Below are positions 1 through 4,733 of a stretch of 5,063 bases of DNA, piece by piece (the first letter of the stretch is position 1; the number at the start of each line of letters is the position of its first letter). The position numbers were made by a program, and so were the translations under genes. The stretch covers positions 1-5,063 of the forward strand of contig JAEZGD010000667.1 of assembly GCA_023417165.1 (NCBI GenBank), written 5' to 3'. Source of the stretch: Planctomycetota bacterium. Its GTDB lineage: Bacteria; Planctomycetota; Planctomycetia; Pirellulales; Pirellulaceae. The notes under the pieces are model-generated. The model worked only from the letters and a program-made list of their open reading frames with translations. It was not told the origin of the DNA and made no database searches.

Positions 1-1
1 G

Positions 2-364
2 CACTGGACGGTACGGGGCCCGAACTTCTGGCAGCTACACAAGATGTTTGACGACATCGCCACGGCGGTCGAAGCGCACATCGACGAAGTCGCCGAGCGC
101 ATCGCTACGCTCGGAGGGTTTCCGCGAGGCACCGTGCGGATGGCGGGCGGCAATAGCCAATTGCCTGAATTCCCGGAGAAGTTCGAGGACTTGGGTCACG
201 TCGCCACGCTAATCGAGCGTTTTAGCATCGTCGCCGATACCGTCCGCCAAAACATCGACAAGAGTGACGAACTGAGCGACAAGGCGACGGCCGACTTGTT
301 CACGGCGATCTCGCGCACCATCGACTTGCAACTGTGGTTCCTGGAAGCGCATACCCCGCGCTAA
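2..364 (+). CDS. dps: Dps-family ferroxidase / DNA-protection protein (C-terminal part, 5' end off window)
   Basis: This is the end of a Dps mini-ferritin, a dodecameric cytoplasmic shell that oxidises Fe(II) with hydrogen peroxide, stores the iron and protects DNA during stress or starvation. The frame is open to the left edge, so the ATG at 44 is an internal methionine and not the start. The 120 visible residues begin HWTVRGPNFWQLHKMFDD, the family signature. All five intersubunit ferroxidase ligands known from Listeria Dps can be placed with correct spacing: His1, His13, Asp17, Asp28 and Glu32 of the visible part. The C-terminal helix ends TADLFTAISRTIDLQLWFLEAH, again typical, followed by a TAA stop. 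About 35-50 N-terminal residues should be missing, judged from the usual 150-170 residue length. The gene converges on rph, and a repeat element sits between the two stop codons. No regulatory region is visible because the 5' end is absent. Family assignment is firm; DNA binding cannot be judged without the N-terminus. Confidence 0.93.
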   Translation, partial: HWTVRGPNFWQLHKMFDDIATAVEAHIDEVAERIATLGGFPRGTVRMAGGNSQLPEFPEKFEDLGHVATLIERFSIVADTVRQNIDKSDELSDKATADLFTAISRTIDLQLWFLEAHTPR

Positions 365-380
365 GCCAGCGAGTGCCAAC

Positions 381-451
381 GTAGGACGAAGCCATGCTTC
401 GTCCGGAATAGTTGGCCAGCATAATTTGGACGAAGCACGGCTTCGTCCTAC
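381..451. repeat. REP doublet in inverse orientation (REPIN/BIME-like element)
   Basis: Two near-identical 24-base units face each other at 381-404 and 428-451, with a 23-base spacer. Read inward, each starts with GTAG, and each forms its own hairpin: GGACGAAGC and GCTTCGTCC around a 3-base loop (393-395 and 437-439). The two units are reverse complements at 23 of 24 positions; the mismatch lies in the hairpin loops. A GTAG tetranucleotide at the foot of a palindrome is the hallmark of REP sequences mobilised by RAYT (TnpA-REP) transposases, and two such units in inverse orientation make a REPIN. The element fills most of the 96-base gap between the convergent dps and rph stop codons, the usual type of location for REPs. 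No T-run follows either hairpin, so it is not a classical intrinsic terminator, though it may stabilise or separate the two mRNA 3' ends. No RAYT gene lies in the window. The structure is seen directly; family membership is inferred. Confidence 0.75.
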
Positions 452-460
452 GATTCTCGG

Positions 461-1177
461 TTAGAAGGGCCAATGCTTGCCGAGCGCCTTTTGCTGAATA
501 GCGCTGAGCGACTTGATGCCGCTCTTGGCTAACTTCAAAAGCGCGGCGAGTTCACTATCGCTGAAGGTGGCCTCTTCGCCAGTGCCTTGAATCTCGATGA
601 ATCGGCCGCTGCCGGTCATCACCACGTTCATATCAACCTCGGCCGCCACATCAAGTTGATAGTCGAGGTCCAGGGTCGGCACGCCATCGCAAATGCCGAC
701 ACTGATCGCAGCGACGCTGTCGGTCAGCGGCAACTTCTTCGGGTCAGGCAAGTCTTTTTGCACGCTGCGCAGCGCGTCGACCATCGCAATGAAGGCGCCG
801 GTGATGCTGGCGGTACGCGTGCCGCCATCGGCTTCCAATACGTCGCAATCGACCATCAGCGTCCGCTCGCCAAGCGCTTCCAAGTCAACAATCGCGCGCA
901 GGCTGCGCCCGATCAAGCGTTGAATCTCGGTTGTGCGACCATCGACCTTGCCGCCGCGCTCGCGTTGCTTCCGCGGCGACGTGCTGTTAGGCAGCATATT
1001 ATATTCGGCGGTGATCCAGCCCTTCCCTTTGCCTTTCATCCATGGCGGAACTTCCGCCGCCACGCTGGTAGTGCACAACACCGTCGTCCCGCCCGCTTGA
1101 AAGAGCACGCTGCCTGGCGAGGGGCGAGTATAGTTACGCTTGATTTTGACAGGACGTAGTTCGTTGGCAGGACGCAT
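461..1177 (-). CDS. rph: Ribonuclease PH (tRNA 3'-end trimming phosphorolytic exoribonuclease)
   Basis: RNase PH uses phosphate to remove 3' trailer nucleotides of tRNA precursors downstream of CCA; it works in the cytoplasm as a ring-shaped hexamer. The 238-residue product matches the family almost end to end: ELRPVKI (6-12), KGWITAEYNMLP (52-63), DGRTTEIQRLIGRSLRA (79-95), DCDVLEADGGTRTASITGAF (110-129) and EVDMNVVMTGSGRFIEIQGTGEEATF (180-205). Arg81 aligns with the B. subtilis phosphate-site Arg86, Thr120-Arg121 with Thr125-Arg126, and Asp182 is in the conserved acidic segment. Length is normal, but the N-terminus reads MRPANELRPV and lacks the usual DGR after MR. The ATG at 1177 is the first possible start, because an in-frame TAA lies four codons upstream. 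No Shine-Dalgarno-like sequence precedes it, unlike the three arg genes. It lies 105 bases downstream of argF in the same direction, with a heptamer repeat element in between, so it may be the last gene of the arg transcript or have its own promoter. Confidence 0.97.
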   Translation of the reverse strand: MRPANELRPVKIKRNYTRPSPGSVLFQAGGTTVLCTTSVAAEVPPWMKGKGKGWITAEYNMLPNSTSPRKQRERGGKVDGRTTEIQRLIGRSLRAIVDLEALGERTLMVDCDVLEADGGTRTASITGAFIAMVDALRSVQKDLPDPKKLPLTDSVAAISVGICDGVPTLDLDYQLDVAAEVDMNVVMTGSGRFIEIQGTGEEATFSDSELAALLKLAKSGIKSLSAIQQKALGKHWPF

Positions 1178-1180
1178 GGC

Positions 1181-1277
1181 GATGGCAGATTAAGGCTGAT
1201 GGATTGCAGATCGAAGGAATACCGGGACTGACGATTTCACTTCAATCTGCAATCTGAAATCCTCAATCGGCAATCCT
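1181..1277. repeat. Degenerate 7-base tandem repeats in two facing blocks
   Basis: Bases 1243-1277 read as five consecutive 7-mers: CAATCTG, CAATCTG, AAATCCT, CAATCGG, CAATCCT. The consensus is CAATCNG-like with AATC fixed in all five. On the other side, 1181-1211 carries a looser run with GAT returning at 7-base steps (GATGGCA, GATTAAG, then GATTGCA, GAT), which is the reverse-complement orientation. The arms 1202-1211 (GATTGCAGAT) and 1245-1254 (ATCTGCAATC) are a perfect 10-base inverted repeat with a 33-base loop. The element occupies nearly the whole argF-rph gap and reaches to within 4 bases of the rph start codon. It resembles the short tandemly repeated heptamers known from intergenic regions of cyanobacteria, and my impression is that planctomycete genomes carry comparable ones. 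Function is unknown. An array this short could be partly chance, but five in-phase units with a shared core are hard to dismiss. Confidence 0.65.
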
Positions 1278-1282
1278 GCTTC

Positions 1283-2191
1283 CTAAGTCAGCAGCCAGGC
1301 GAGCAGGCCCTTTTGCACGTGCAGGCGATTGCCTGCCTCTTGCACGACGGCGCTTTGCGGACCATCGATCACTTCGTCGGTCACTTCTTCGCCGCGGCGT
1401 GCTGGCAAGCAGTGCAAAAAGACAGCGTCCTTCGGCGCATGCTTCATCAGCGCCGCATTGACCTGGTACGGCGCGAACGCCTTGGCGCGCTGCGCCATTT
1501 CCTTTTCCTGTCCCATGCTCGCCCAGACATCGGTATAGACGCAGCAAGCTCCCTTTACCGCGGCGACCGGATCGGTGGTTTGCGTGAACGCAAACTTCGG
1601 TTCTTCGCGCTTGAGCTTTTGCAAATAAGCGTCGTCGAACTGATACCCTGACGGCGCGGCAATCGCAAATTCGATCCCCAGCCGCGCACACACTTCGGCC
1701 AGGCTGCGCGCCACATTATTAGCGTCACCGACAAAGGCCACGCGCTTGCCTGCGAGCGAGCCGTGAATCTCTTCCAGCGTGAAGATATCAGCGAGCGCCT
1801 GGCAAGGATGATCGCTATCGGTCAAACCATTGACGATGGGACACGTGGCATGCTGCGCCAACTCTACGACGCGCTGGTGCGATTTCGCCCGGCAGACGAC
1901 GACGTCGACATATTCGCTGATCACGCGCGAGAAATCGGCAGTAGACTCGCGCTGTCCCCAACCTACATCTTCTCCCAAGAACAAGCTGCCGCCGCCTAGG
2001 TGCAGCATCGCGGTCTGAAAGCTCACGCGCGTGCGCAGCGAAGGCTTTTCAAACAACAGCGCCAGGACGCGCCCCGGCAGCAGCGGTTCACGAACTCCCT
2101 TGACCAGTTTCGCCTTCAAGTCTTTGGTAATGGCGAAGATCTTCTGGATCTCGCTGGCGGACAGGTCAAAGATCGACAGGACGTGTCGCAT
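1283..2191 (-). CDS. argF: Ornithine carbamoyltransferase (anabolic)
   Basis: The enzyme transfers the carbamoyl group of carbamoyl phosphate to ornithine, giving citrulline, the sixth step of arginine synthesis; it acts in the cytoplasm as a trimer of catalytic subunits. The 302-residue product has the carbamoyl-phosphate loop FEKPSLRTRVSF (SLRTR at 51-55, where most relatives have STRTR), HPCQ at 128-131, VGDANNVARSL before the second domain, the ornithine-specific DVWASMG at 221-227, and HCLPARRGEEV from 260 with the catalytic Cys. The SMG loop distinguishes it from aspartate carbamoyltransferase. The frame stays open to a TTG at 2209, but the ATG at 2191 is chosen because GGAGG (2200-2204) sits 8 nt before it and because MRHVLSIFDLS matches the usual family N-terminus. 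It ends with TAG 105 bases before rph. It follows argD by 96 bases, a gap with two hairpins, and is probably on the same transcript. The SLRTR variant also occurs in other OTCases as I recall (for example Thermus), so activity is expected. Confidence 0.96.
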   Translation of the reverse strand: MRHVLSIFDLSASEIQKIFAITKDLKAKLVKGVREPLLPGRVLALLFEKPSLRTRVSFQTAMLHLGGGSLFLGEDVGWGQRESTADFSRVISEYVDVVVCRAKSHQRVVELAQHATCPIVNGLTDSDHPCQALADIFTLEEIHGSLAGKRVAFVGDANNVARSLAEVCARLGIEFAIAAPSGYQFDDAYLQKLKREEPKFAFTQTTDPVAAVKGACCVYTDVWASMGQEKEMAQRAKAFAPYQVNAALMKHAPKDAVFLHCLPARRGEEVTDEVIDGPQSAVVQEAGNRLHVQKGLLAWLLT

Positions 2192-2199
2192 GCGTGCGA

Positions 2200-2204
2200 C
2201 CTCC
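2200..2204 (-). promoter_or_regulatory. Shine-Dalgarno of argF (GGAGG)
   Basis: GGAGG lies 8 nt upstream of the ATG at 2191. It settles the argF start in favour of this ATG over the in-frame TTG at 2209, which would place the Shine-Dalgarno inside the coding region. Confidence 0.85.
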
Positions 2205-2223
2205 GGCAAGAAGACTGTGGTGA

Positions 2224-2246
2224 ATGCGGCCTTGCGTCGGCCGCAT
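2224..2246. other. Perfect hairpin in the argD-argF gap
   Basis: ATGCGGCC (2224-2231) and GGCCGCAT (2239-2246) form an 8-base-pair stem with a 7-base loop. In the direction of arg transcription it is followed by TCACCACAG rather than a T-run, so it is not a standard intrinsic terminator. It lies 20 bases upstream of the argF Shine-Dalgarno. It might act as an RNA-processing or stability element between the cistrons; this role is inferred only from position. Confidence 0.45.
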
Positions 2247-2269
2247 CATGGGAAAAGACCCAGGAGTAC

Positions 2270-2286
2270 CCTGCGAAACCCGCAGG
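2270..2286. other. Small hairpin directly after the argD stop codon
   Basis: CCTGCG (2270-2275) and CGCAGG (2281-2286) form a 6-base-pair GC-rich stem with a 5-base loop. On the minus strand it starts one base after the argD TAG. No T-run follows, so at most it is a weak or factor-assisted terminator, or a 3'-end stabiliser for the argBD part of the transcript. Confidence 0.4.
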
Positions 2287-2287
2287 A

Positions 2288-3490
2288 CTAGGCCGCCGTT
2301 TGACGCAACACGTTGGAAAGGATTTCGATGCCTTCGTCCGCCTGCTCGACCGTGAGGTTCATCGCTGGCAGCAAGCGAATGACCGTGCCGTGCGTGCAGT
2401 TGATAAGCAGTTTTTGCGCCAGACATTCTTTCACGACCGCCGCGCCGTCGATTGTCAGTTCGATGCCAATCATCACGCCTGCGACGCGCACTTCCTTGAT
2501 GATGGGGCATTCGGCGGCTAGCGCGGTCAAGCGCTCGCGGAAGAGTTCGCCGATCTTGGTGGCATGTTCTAGCAGGCCATCGCGCTCGATCGTTTCCAGC
2601 GTTGCAATGCCTGCGCGGGCGGCGATAGGATTACCGCCGAAAGTCGCTGCATGCATGCCAGGACGCAGGCTTTTGGCTACTTCCGGCTTCGCCAGCAGCG
2701 CACCCCCTGCAATGCCGCCGCACAGCGCTTTGGCGAGCGTGATGATGTCCGGCGTCACGCCGAAGTATTGATAGCCGAACCATTTGCCCGTGCGACCGCA
2801 GCCGGTCTGCACTTCGTCGAAAATAAGCAGCAGGTTCTTTTCGTCGGCGATCTGACGCAAGCCCGCCAGGAAGCCAGGCGGCGGCAGGCGCACGCCTCCT
2901 TCGCCTTGAATCGGCTCGATCATGATCGCGCAGGTTTCGTCATCAACCAGCTTCTTCACCGCTTCCAGGTCGCCATACGGAGCATAGGTGAAGCCCGCCA
3001 ACATCGGCTCGACGCCATCGTGATATTTGGGCTGCGCGGTGGCCGAGAGCGCACCCATCGTTCGTCCGTGAAAGCCGCCTTCGAACGTGATGATCTTGTA
3101 GCGTCCCTTGCCAGCGTGCAGACGCGCCAGCTTGATGGCCGCTTCATTCGCTTCGGTGCCGCTGTTGCAAAAGAACGCCTGGCCGCCAAAGCTGTGCTTG
3201 CTGAGCAGTTCGGCCCAGCGCCCCTGCACTTCCATGTGCCACGTGTTCGGGACGTGAATCAACGTGGCGACCTGTTCTTGTACCGCTTGCACGACCGTTG
3301 GCGGGCAATGCCCCAGCAGATTGCAGCCCCAACCGACAAAGAAGTCGAGATAACGATTACCTTCGCTATCCCAAACCAGCGAACCCTCGCCGCGGACAAG
3401 ATTGACCGGATAGCGGTTGTAGTTGCCGATCACGTACTTTTTGAACAATTCCACCGTTTCCGGCGAACTCAAACCAGCGACAGTTGACAC
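2288..3490 (-). CDS. argD: Acetylornithine aminotransferase (PLP-dependent, class III)
   Basis: The enzyme transfers an amino group from glutamate to N-acetylglutamate semialdehyde, giving N-acetylornithine, the fourth step of arginine synthesis. The 400-residue product is of normal length. It shows, in order: FFCNSGTEANEAAIKLAR (106-123; Ser-Gly-Thr binds cofactor phosphate), EGGFHGRTMGALSAT (137-151), IEPIQGEGGV (191-200), LIFDEVQTGCGRTGKWF (222-238, with Asp225 contacting the pyridine nitrogen), TLAKALCGG (251-259, Lys254 being the Schiff-base lysine), TFGGNP (283-288) and IRLLPAMN near the C-terminus. The start is a GTG at 3490, preceded at 8 nt by AGGAG (3499-3503). The frame extends nine codons further to a TTG at 3517, which would bury this Shine-Dalgarno. 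It lies 171 bases after argB and 96 bases before argF. Related class III enzymes (SuccDAP, GABA or ornithine aminotransferases) look similar, but the argB-argF context makes ArgD by far the best reading. It might also serve in lysine synthesis, as ArgD does in E. coli. Confidence 0.96.
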   Translation of the reverse strand: MSTVAGLSSPETVELFKKYVIGNYNRYPVNLVRGEGSLVWDSEGNRYLDFFVGWGCNLLGHCPPTVVQAVQEQVATLIHVPNTWHMEVQGRWAELLSKHSFGGQAFFCNSGTEANEAAIKLARLHAGKGRYKIITFEGGFHGRTMGALSATAQPKYHDGVEPMLAGFTYAPYGDLEAVKKLVDDETCAIMIEPIQGEGGVRLPPPGFLAGLRQIADEKNLLLIFDEVQTGCGRTGKWFGYQYFGVTPDIITLAKALCGGIAGGALLAKPEVAKSLRPGMHAATFGGNPIAARAGIATLETIERDGLLEHATKIGELFRERLTALAAECPIIKEVRVAGVMIGIELTIDGAAVVKECLAQKLLINCTHGTVIRLLPAMNLTVEQADEGIEILSNVLRQTAA

Positions 3491-3661
3491 GGTTCGAACT
3501 CCTGAGGGTCGGTCCAACGATTAAGAACGGCAACAGAGACAAGACACGCCAGGCAGAGAGAATGTTCAAGGTGCAACGAACAACCAAACTCCCTGCACCC
3601 ATGGTCGGCTCAGGCAATTCCGGGGTGGTCATGCCGACCTGGTCATTTGTCGTTTCCTGGG
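3491..3661. other. argB-argD intergenic gap (171 bases), mostly featureless
   Basis: Apart from the argD Shine-Dalgarno, the gap holds a 7-base inverted repeat, GGTCGGC at 3603-3609 and GCCGACC at 3633-3639, with a 23-base loop, and no T-run suggesting termination. I see no convincing promoter. A minus-strand frame starting at ATG 3632 runs into argD out of frame and has no recognisable product. The gap is long for an operon, so an internal promoter or processing site is possible but not demonstrated by any motif. Confidence 0.4.
3499..3503 (-). promoter_or_regulatory. Shine-Dalgarno of argD (AGGAG)
   Basis: AGGAG lies 8 nt upstream of the GTG at 3490 and decides the start against the in-frame TTG at 3517. 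The resulting protein begins at a usual distance from the first conserved segment. Confidence 0.8.
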
Positions 3662-4546
3662 TTATTTGTAGCTGACGATTTCGGTGCCTACGCCGCGCGT
3701 CGTATAGATTTCCAGCAGCAGCGAGTGCCGCACGCGGCCATCGATGATGTTCACCTTACGGACGCCATGATCGAGCGTCTCTAAACAGGCTTCGATCTTG
3801 GGGATCATGCCCCCTTCGACCGCGCCGCTCTTGATTAAGTCGCGGGCCTCGCTGGCCGACAACGAATGCAAGATGCTGTTGGGATCGTTCTTGTCGCGAC
3901 GCACGCCATTAACGTCGCTCATATACATCAACTTCTCAGCGCCGAGCGCTTGGGCCACTGCAGTAGCGGCGGTGTCGGCATTGACGTTCAGCTTGCCGCC
4001 AGTCACTTCGTCGATCGCCATCGAAGGAATGATCGGCACCTGCCCGGCATAGCAAAGGTTTTCAATGACGCCACGATCGACGCGCGTCACTTTGCCGACG
4101 TGTCCGAGGTCGATTCCTGCGCCGTCGTCGCCTGGCAACGTGATGCGCTCGCCAAACAGCACGTTGGTGCTGCGAAAGTTCAAGTTCATGGCGCGGCCGC
4201 CGTACTCTTCGATGCGGCGCGCAATCGACTCATTCGTTTCATAGGCCAACACCTCTTCGACAATGCGCAGCGTGTCGTCGTCGGTGTAGCGGCGGCCTTG
4301 AATGAAGTGCGGCTTGAGGCCCGCCTTGTCCATGGCGCGGCTAATGGCAGCGCCGCCGCCATGCACCACCACCGGGCGCATGCCGACCGTTTCCATAAAG
4401 ACGATGTCGATCAGCACATGGCGCAGCGCGTTCTCGTCCTCCATCACGCTGCCGCCGAGCTTGATGACAGTGACCTTGTCGCGAAAACGCCGAATCCAGC
4501 CGAGCGCTTCGATCAGCGTGTCGGCCTTCTGGATCGCTTCTTGCAA
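3662..4546 (-). CDS. argB: Acetylglutamate kinase
   Basis: ArgB phosphorylates N-acetylglutamate with ATP, the second and usually controlling step of arginine synthesis. The 294-residue product is an amino-acid-kinase fold: VIKLGGSVM (27-35; KLGGS is the phosphate-binding loop), VVVHGGGAAI (59-68), GRRYTDDDTL (84-93), KLNVNADTAA (185-194), KLMYMSDVNGV (205-215), GGMIPKIEACLETLDHGV (245-262) and HSLLLEIYTTRGVGTEI (274-290). The first 20 residues, MQEAIQKADTLIEALGWIRR, match the N-terminal helix found in hexameric, arginine-inhibited kinases such as those of Thermotoga and Pseudomonas, so feedback inhibition by arginine is plausible. The start is a TTG at 4546, with GGAG (4556-4559) 9 nt upstream. 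The open frame continues upstream to 4924, but that part lies antisense-free inside the receiver gene in another frame and has no kinase homology. A GTG near 4613 would add a non-homologous extension and overlaps the -10 box. It is first in the arg cluster, behind a strong promoter. Confidence 0.96.
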   Translation of the reverse strand: MQEAIQKADTLIEALGWIRRFRDKVTVIKLGGSVMEDENALRHVLIDIVFMETVGMRPVVVHGGGAAISRAMDKAGLKPHFIQGRRYTDDDTLRIVEEVLAYETNESIARRIEEYGGRAMNLNFRSTNVLFGERITLPGDDGAGIDLGHVGKVTRVDRGVIENLCYAGQVPIIPSMAIDEVTGGKLNVNADTAATAVAQALGAEKLMYMSDVNGVRRDKNDPNSILHSLSASEARDLIKSGAVEGGMIPKIEACLETLDHGVRKVNIIDGRVRHSLLLEIYTTRGVGTEIVSYK

Positions 4547-4555
4547 CGCTGCGAT

Positions 4556-4559
4556 CTCC
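4556..4559 (-). promoter_or_regulatory. Shine-Dalgarno of argB (GGAG) before a TTG start
   Basis: GGAG (within CCGGAG) lies 9 nt upstream of the TTG at 4546. It supports this rare start codon, which also gives exactly the family N-terminus. An upstream CTCC (4565-4568 on the minus strand, 5 bases before GGAG) could pair with it in a short 4-base-pair stem. Confidence 0.75.
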
Positions 4560-4578
4560 GGAAAGGAGCATAATTCAC

Positions 4579-4605
4579 CCCCGGCGGGCGCGAATGCCCT
4601 TGGGG
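4579..4605 (-). other. Predicted hairpin in the arg operon leader
   Basis: In the transcript, CCCC (4602-4605) pairs with GGGG (4579-4582) and GGGC (4596-4599) pairs with GCCC (4586-4589), separated by a small internal loop and closed by a 6-base loop. This puts a GC-rich structure at or near the mRNA 5' end, ahead of the argB Shine-Dalgarno. It may protect the 5' end or influence initiation. It matches no riboswitch I recognise and is too small for most of them. Confidence 0.4.
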
Positions 4606-4614
4606 AAACCACGC

Positions 4615-4644
4615 ATTTTAAGAGTGTCGGTCGGCAGGTGTCAA
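4615..4644 (-). promoter_or_regulatory. Sigma-70-type promoter of the argB-argD-argF operon
   Basis: The minus strand has a perfect -35 box TTGACA (4639-4644), an 18-base spacer and TAAAAT (4615-4620) as -10 box, one mismatch from TATAAT. Transcription should start near 4606-4608, leaving a leader of about 60 nt before the argB TTG. The placement between the upstream receiver gene and argB shows that the arg cluster has its own promoter. I see no convincing ARG-box palindrome overlapping it, so how it is regulated is not evident. Confidence 0.75.
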
Positions 4645-4648
4645 CGTC

Positions 4649-4670
4649 GGCCCCAAAGTTTCCAGGGGCC
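4649..4670. other. GC-rich hairpin between the receiver gene and the argB promoter
   Basis: GGCCCC (4649-4654) and GGGGCC (4665-4670) form a 6-base-pair stem with a 10-base loop, 4 bases upstream of the argB -35 box. It lies 64 bases beyond the receiver gene stop. No T-run follows, so it could be a weak terminator for that gene or a palindromic binding site for a regulator near the promoter. Both are inference. Confidence 0.35.
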
Positions 4671-4733
4671 CTCGCCGGAGGAAAATCGCCGCCAAACGCC
4701 CGCCCCGACAGCCAATACGGTCGCTGGGAAAGA

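Noticed and set aside
44..364. Complete 106-residue gene starting at ATG 44
   Set aside because: The frame is open to the window edge, and the residues before this Met (HWTVRGPNFWQLHK) are conserved Dps sequence containing two ferroxidase His ligands.
381..451. CRISPR or intrinsic terminator
   Set aside because: There are only two units and they are inverted, so it is not a CRISPR array; no T-run follows the stems, so a classical terminator is not supported.
3366..3632. 88-residue minus-strand frame in the argB-argD gap as a leader peptide
   Set aside because: It has no clear Shine-Dalgarno, no arginine-codon cluster in its intergenic part, and its second half is a shadow of argD.
3866..4573. 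Long plus-strand frame of 235 residues opposite argB
   Set aside because: It is the antisense shadow of a well-conserved gene, rich in Arg, His and Ala, without motifs. The same applies to 587-1159 opposite rph and 2651-3487 opposite argD.
4565..4580. ARG-box operator (TGAAT-type half site in the argB leader)
   Set aside because: Only one half (GTGAATTATGC) resembles the ArgR/AhrC consensus; no second half with palindromic symmetry was found.
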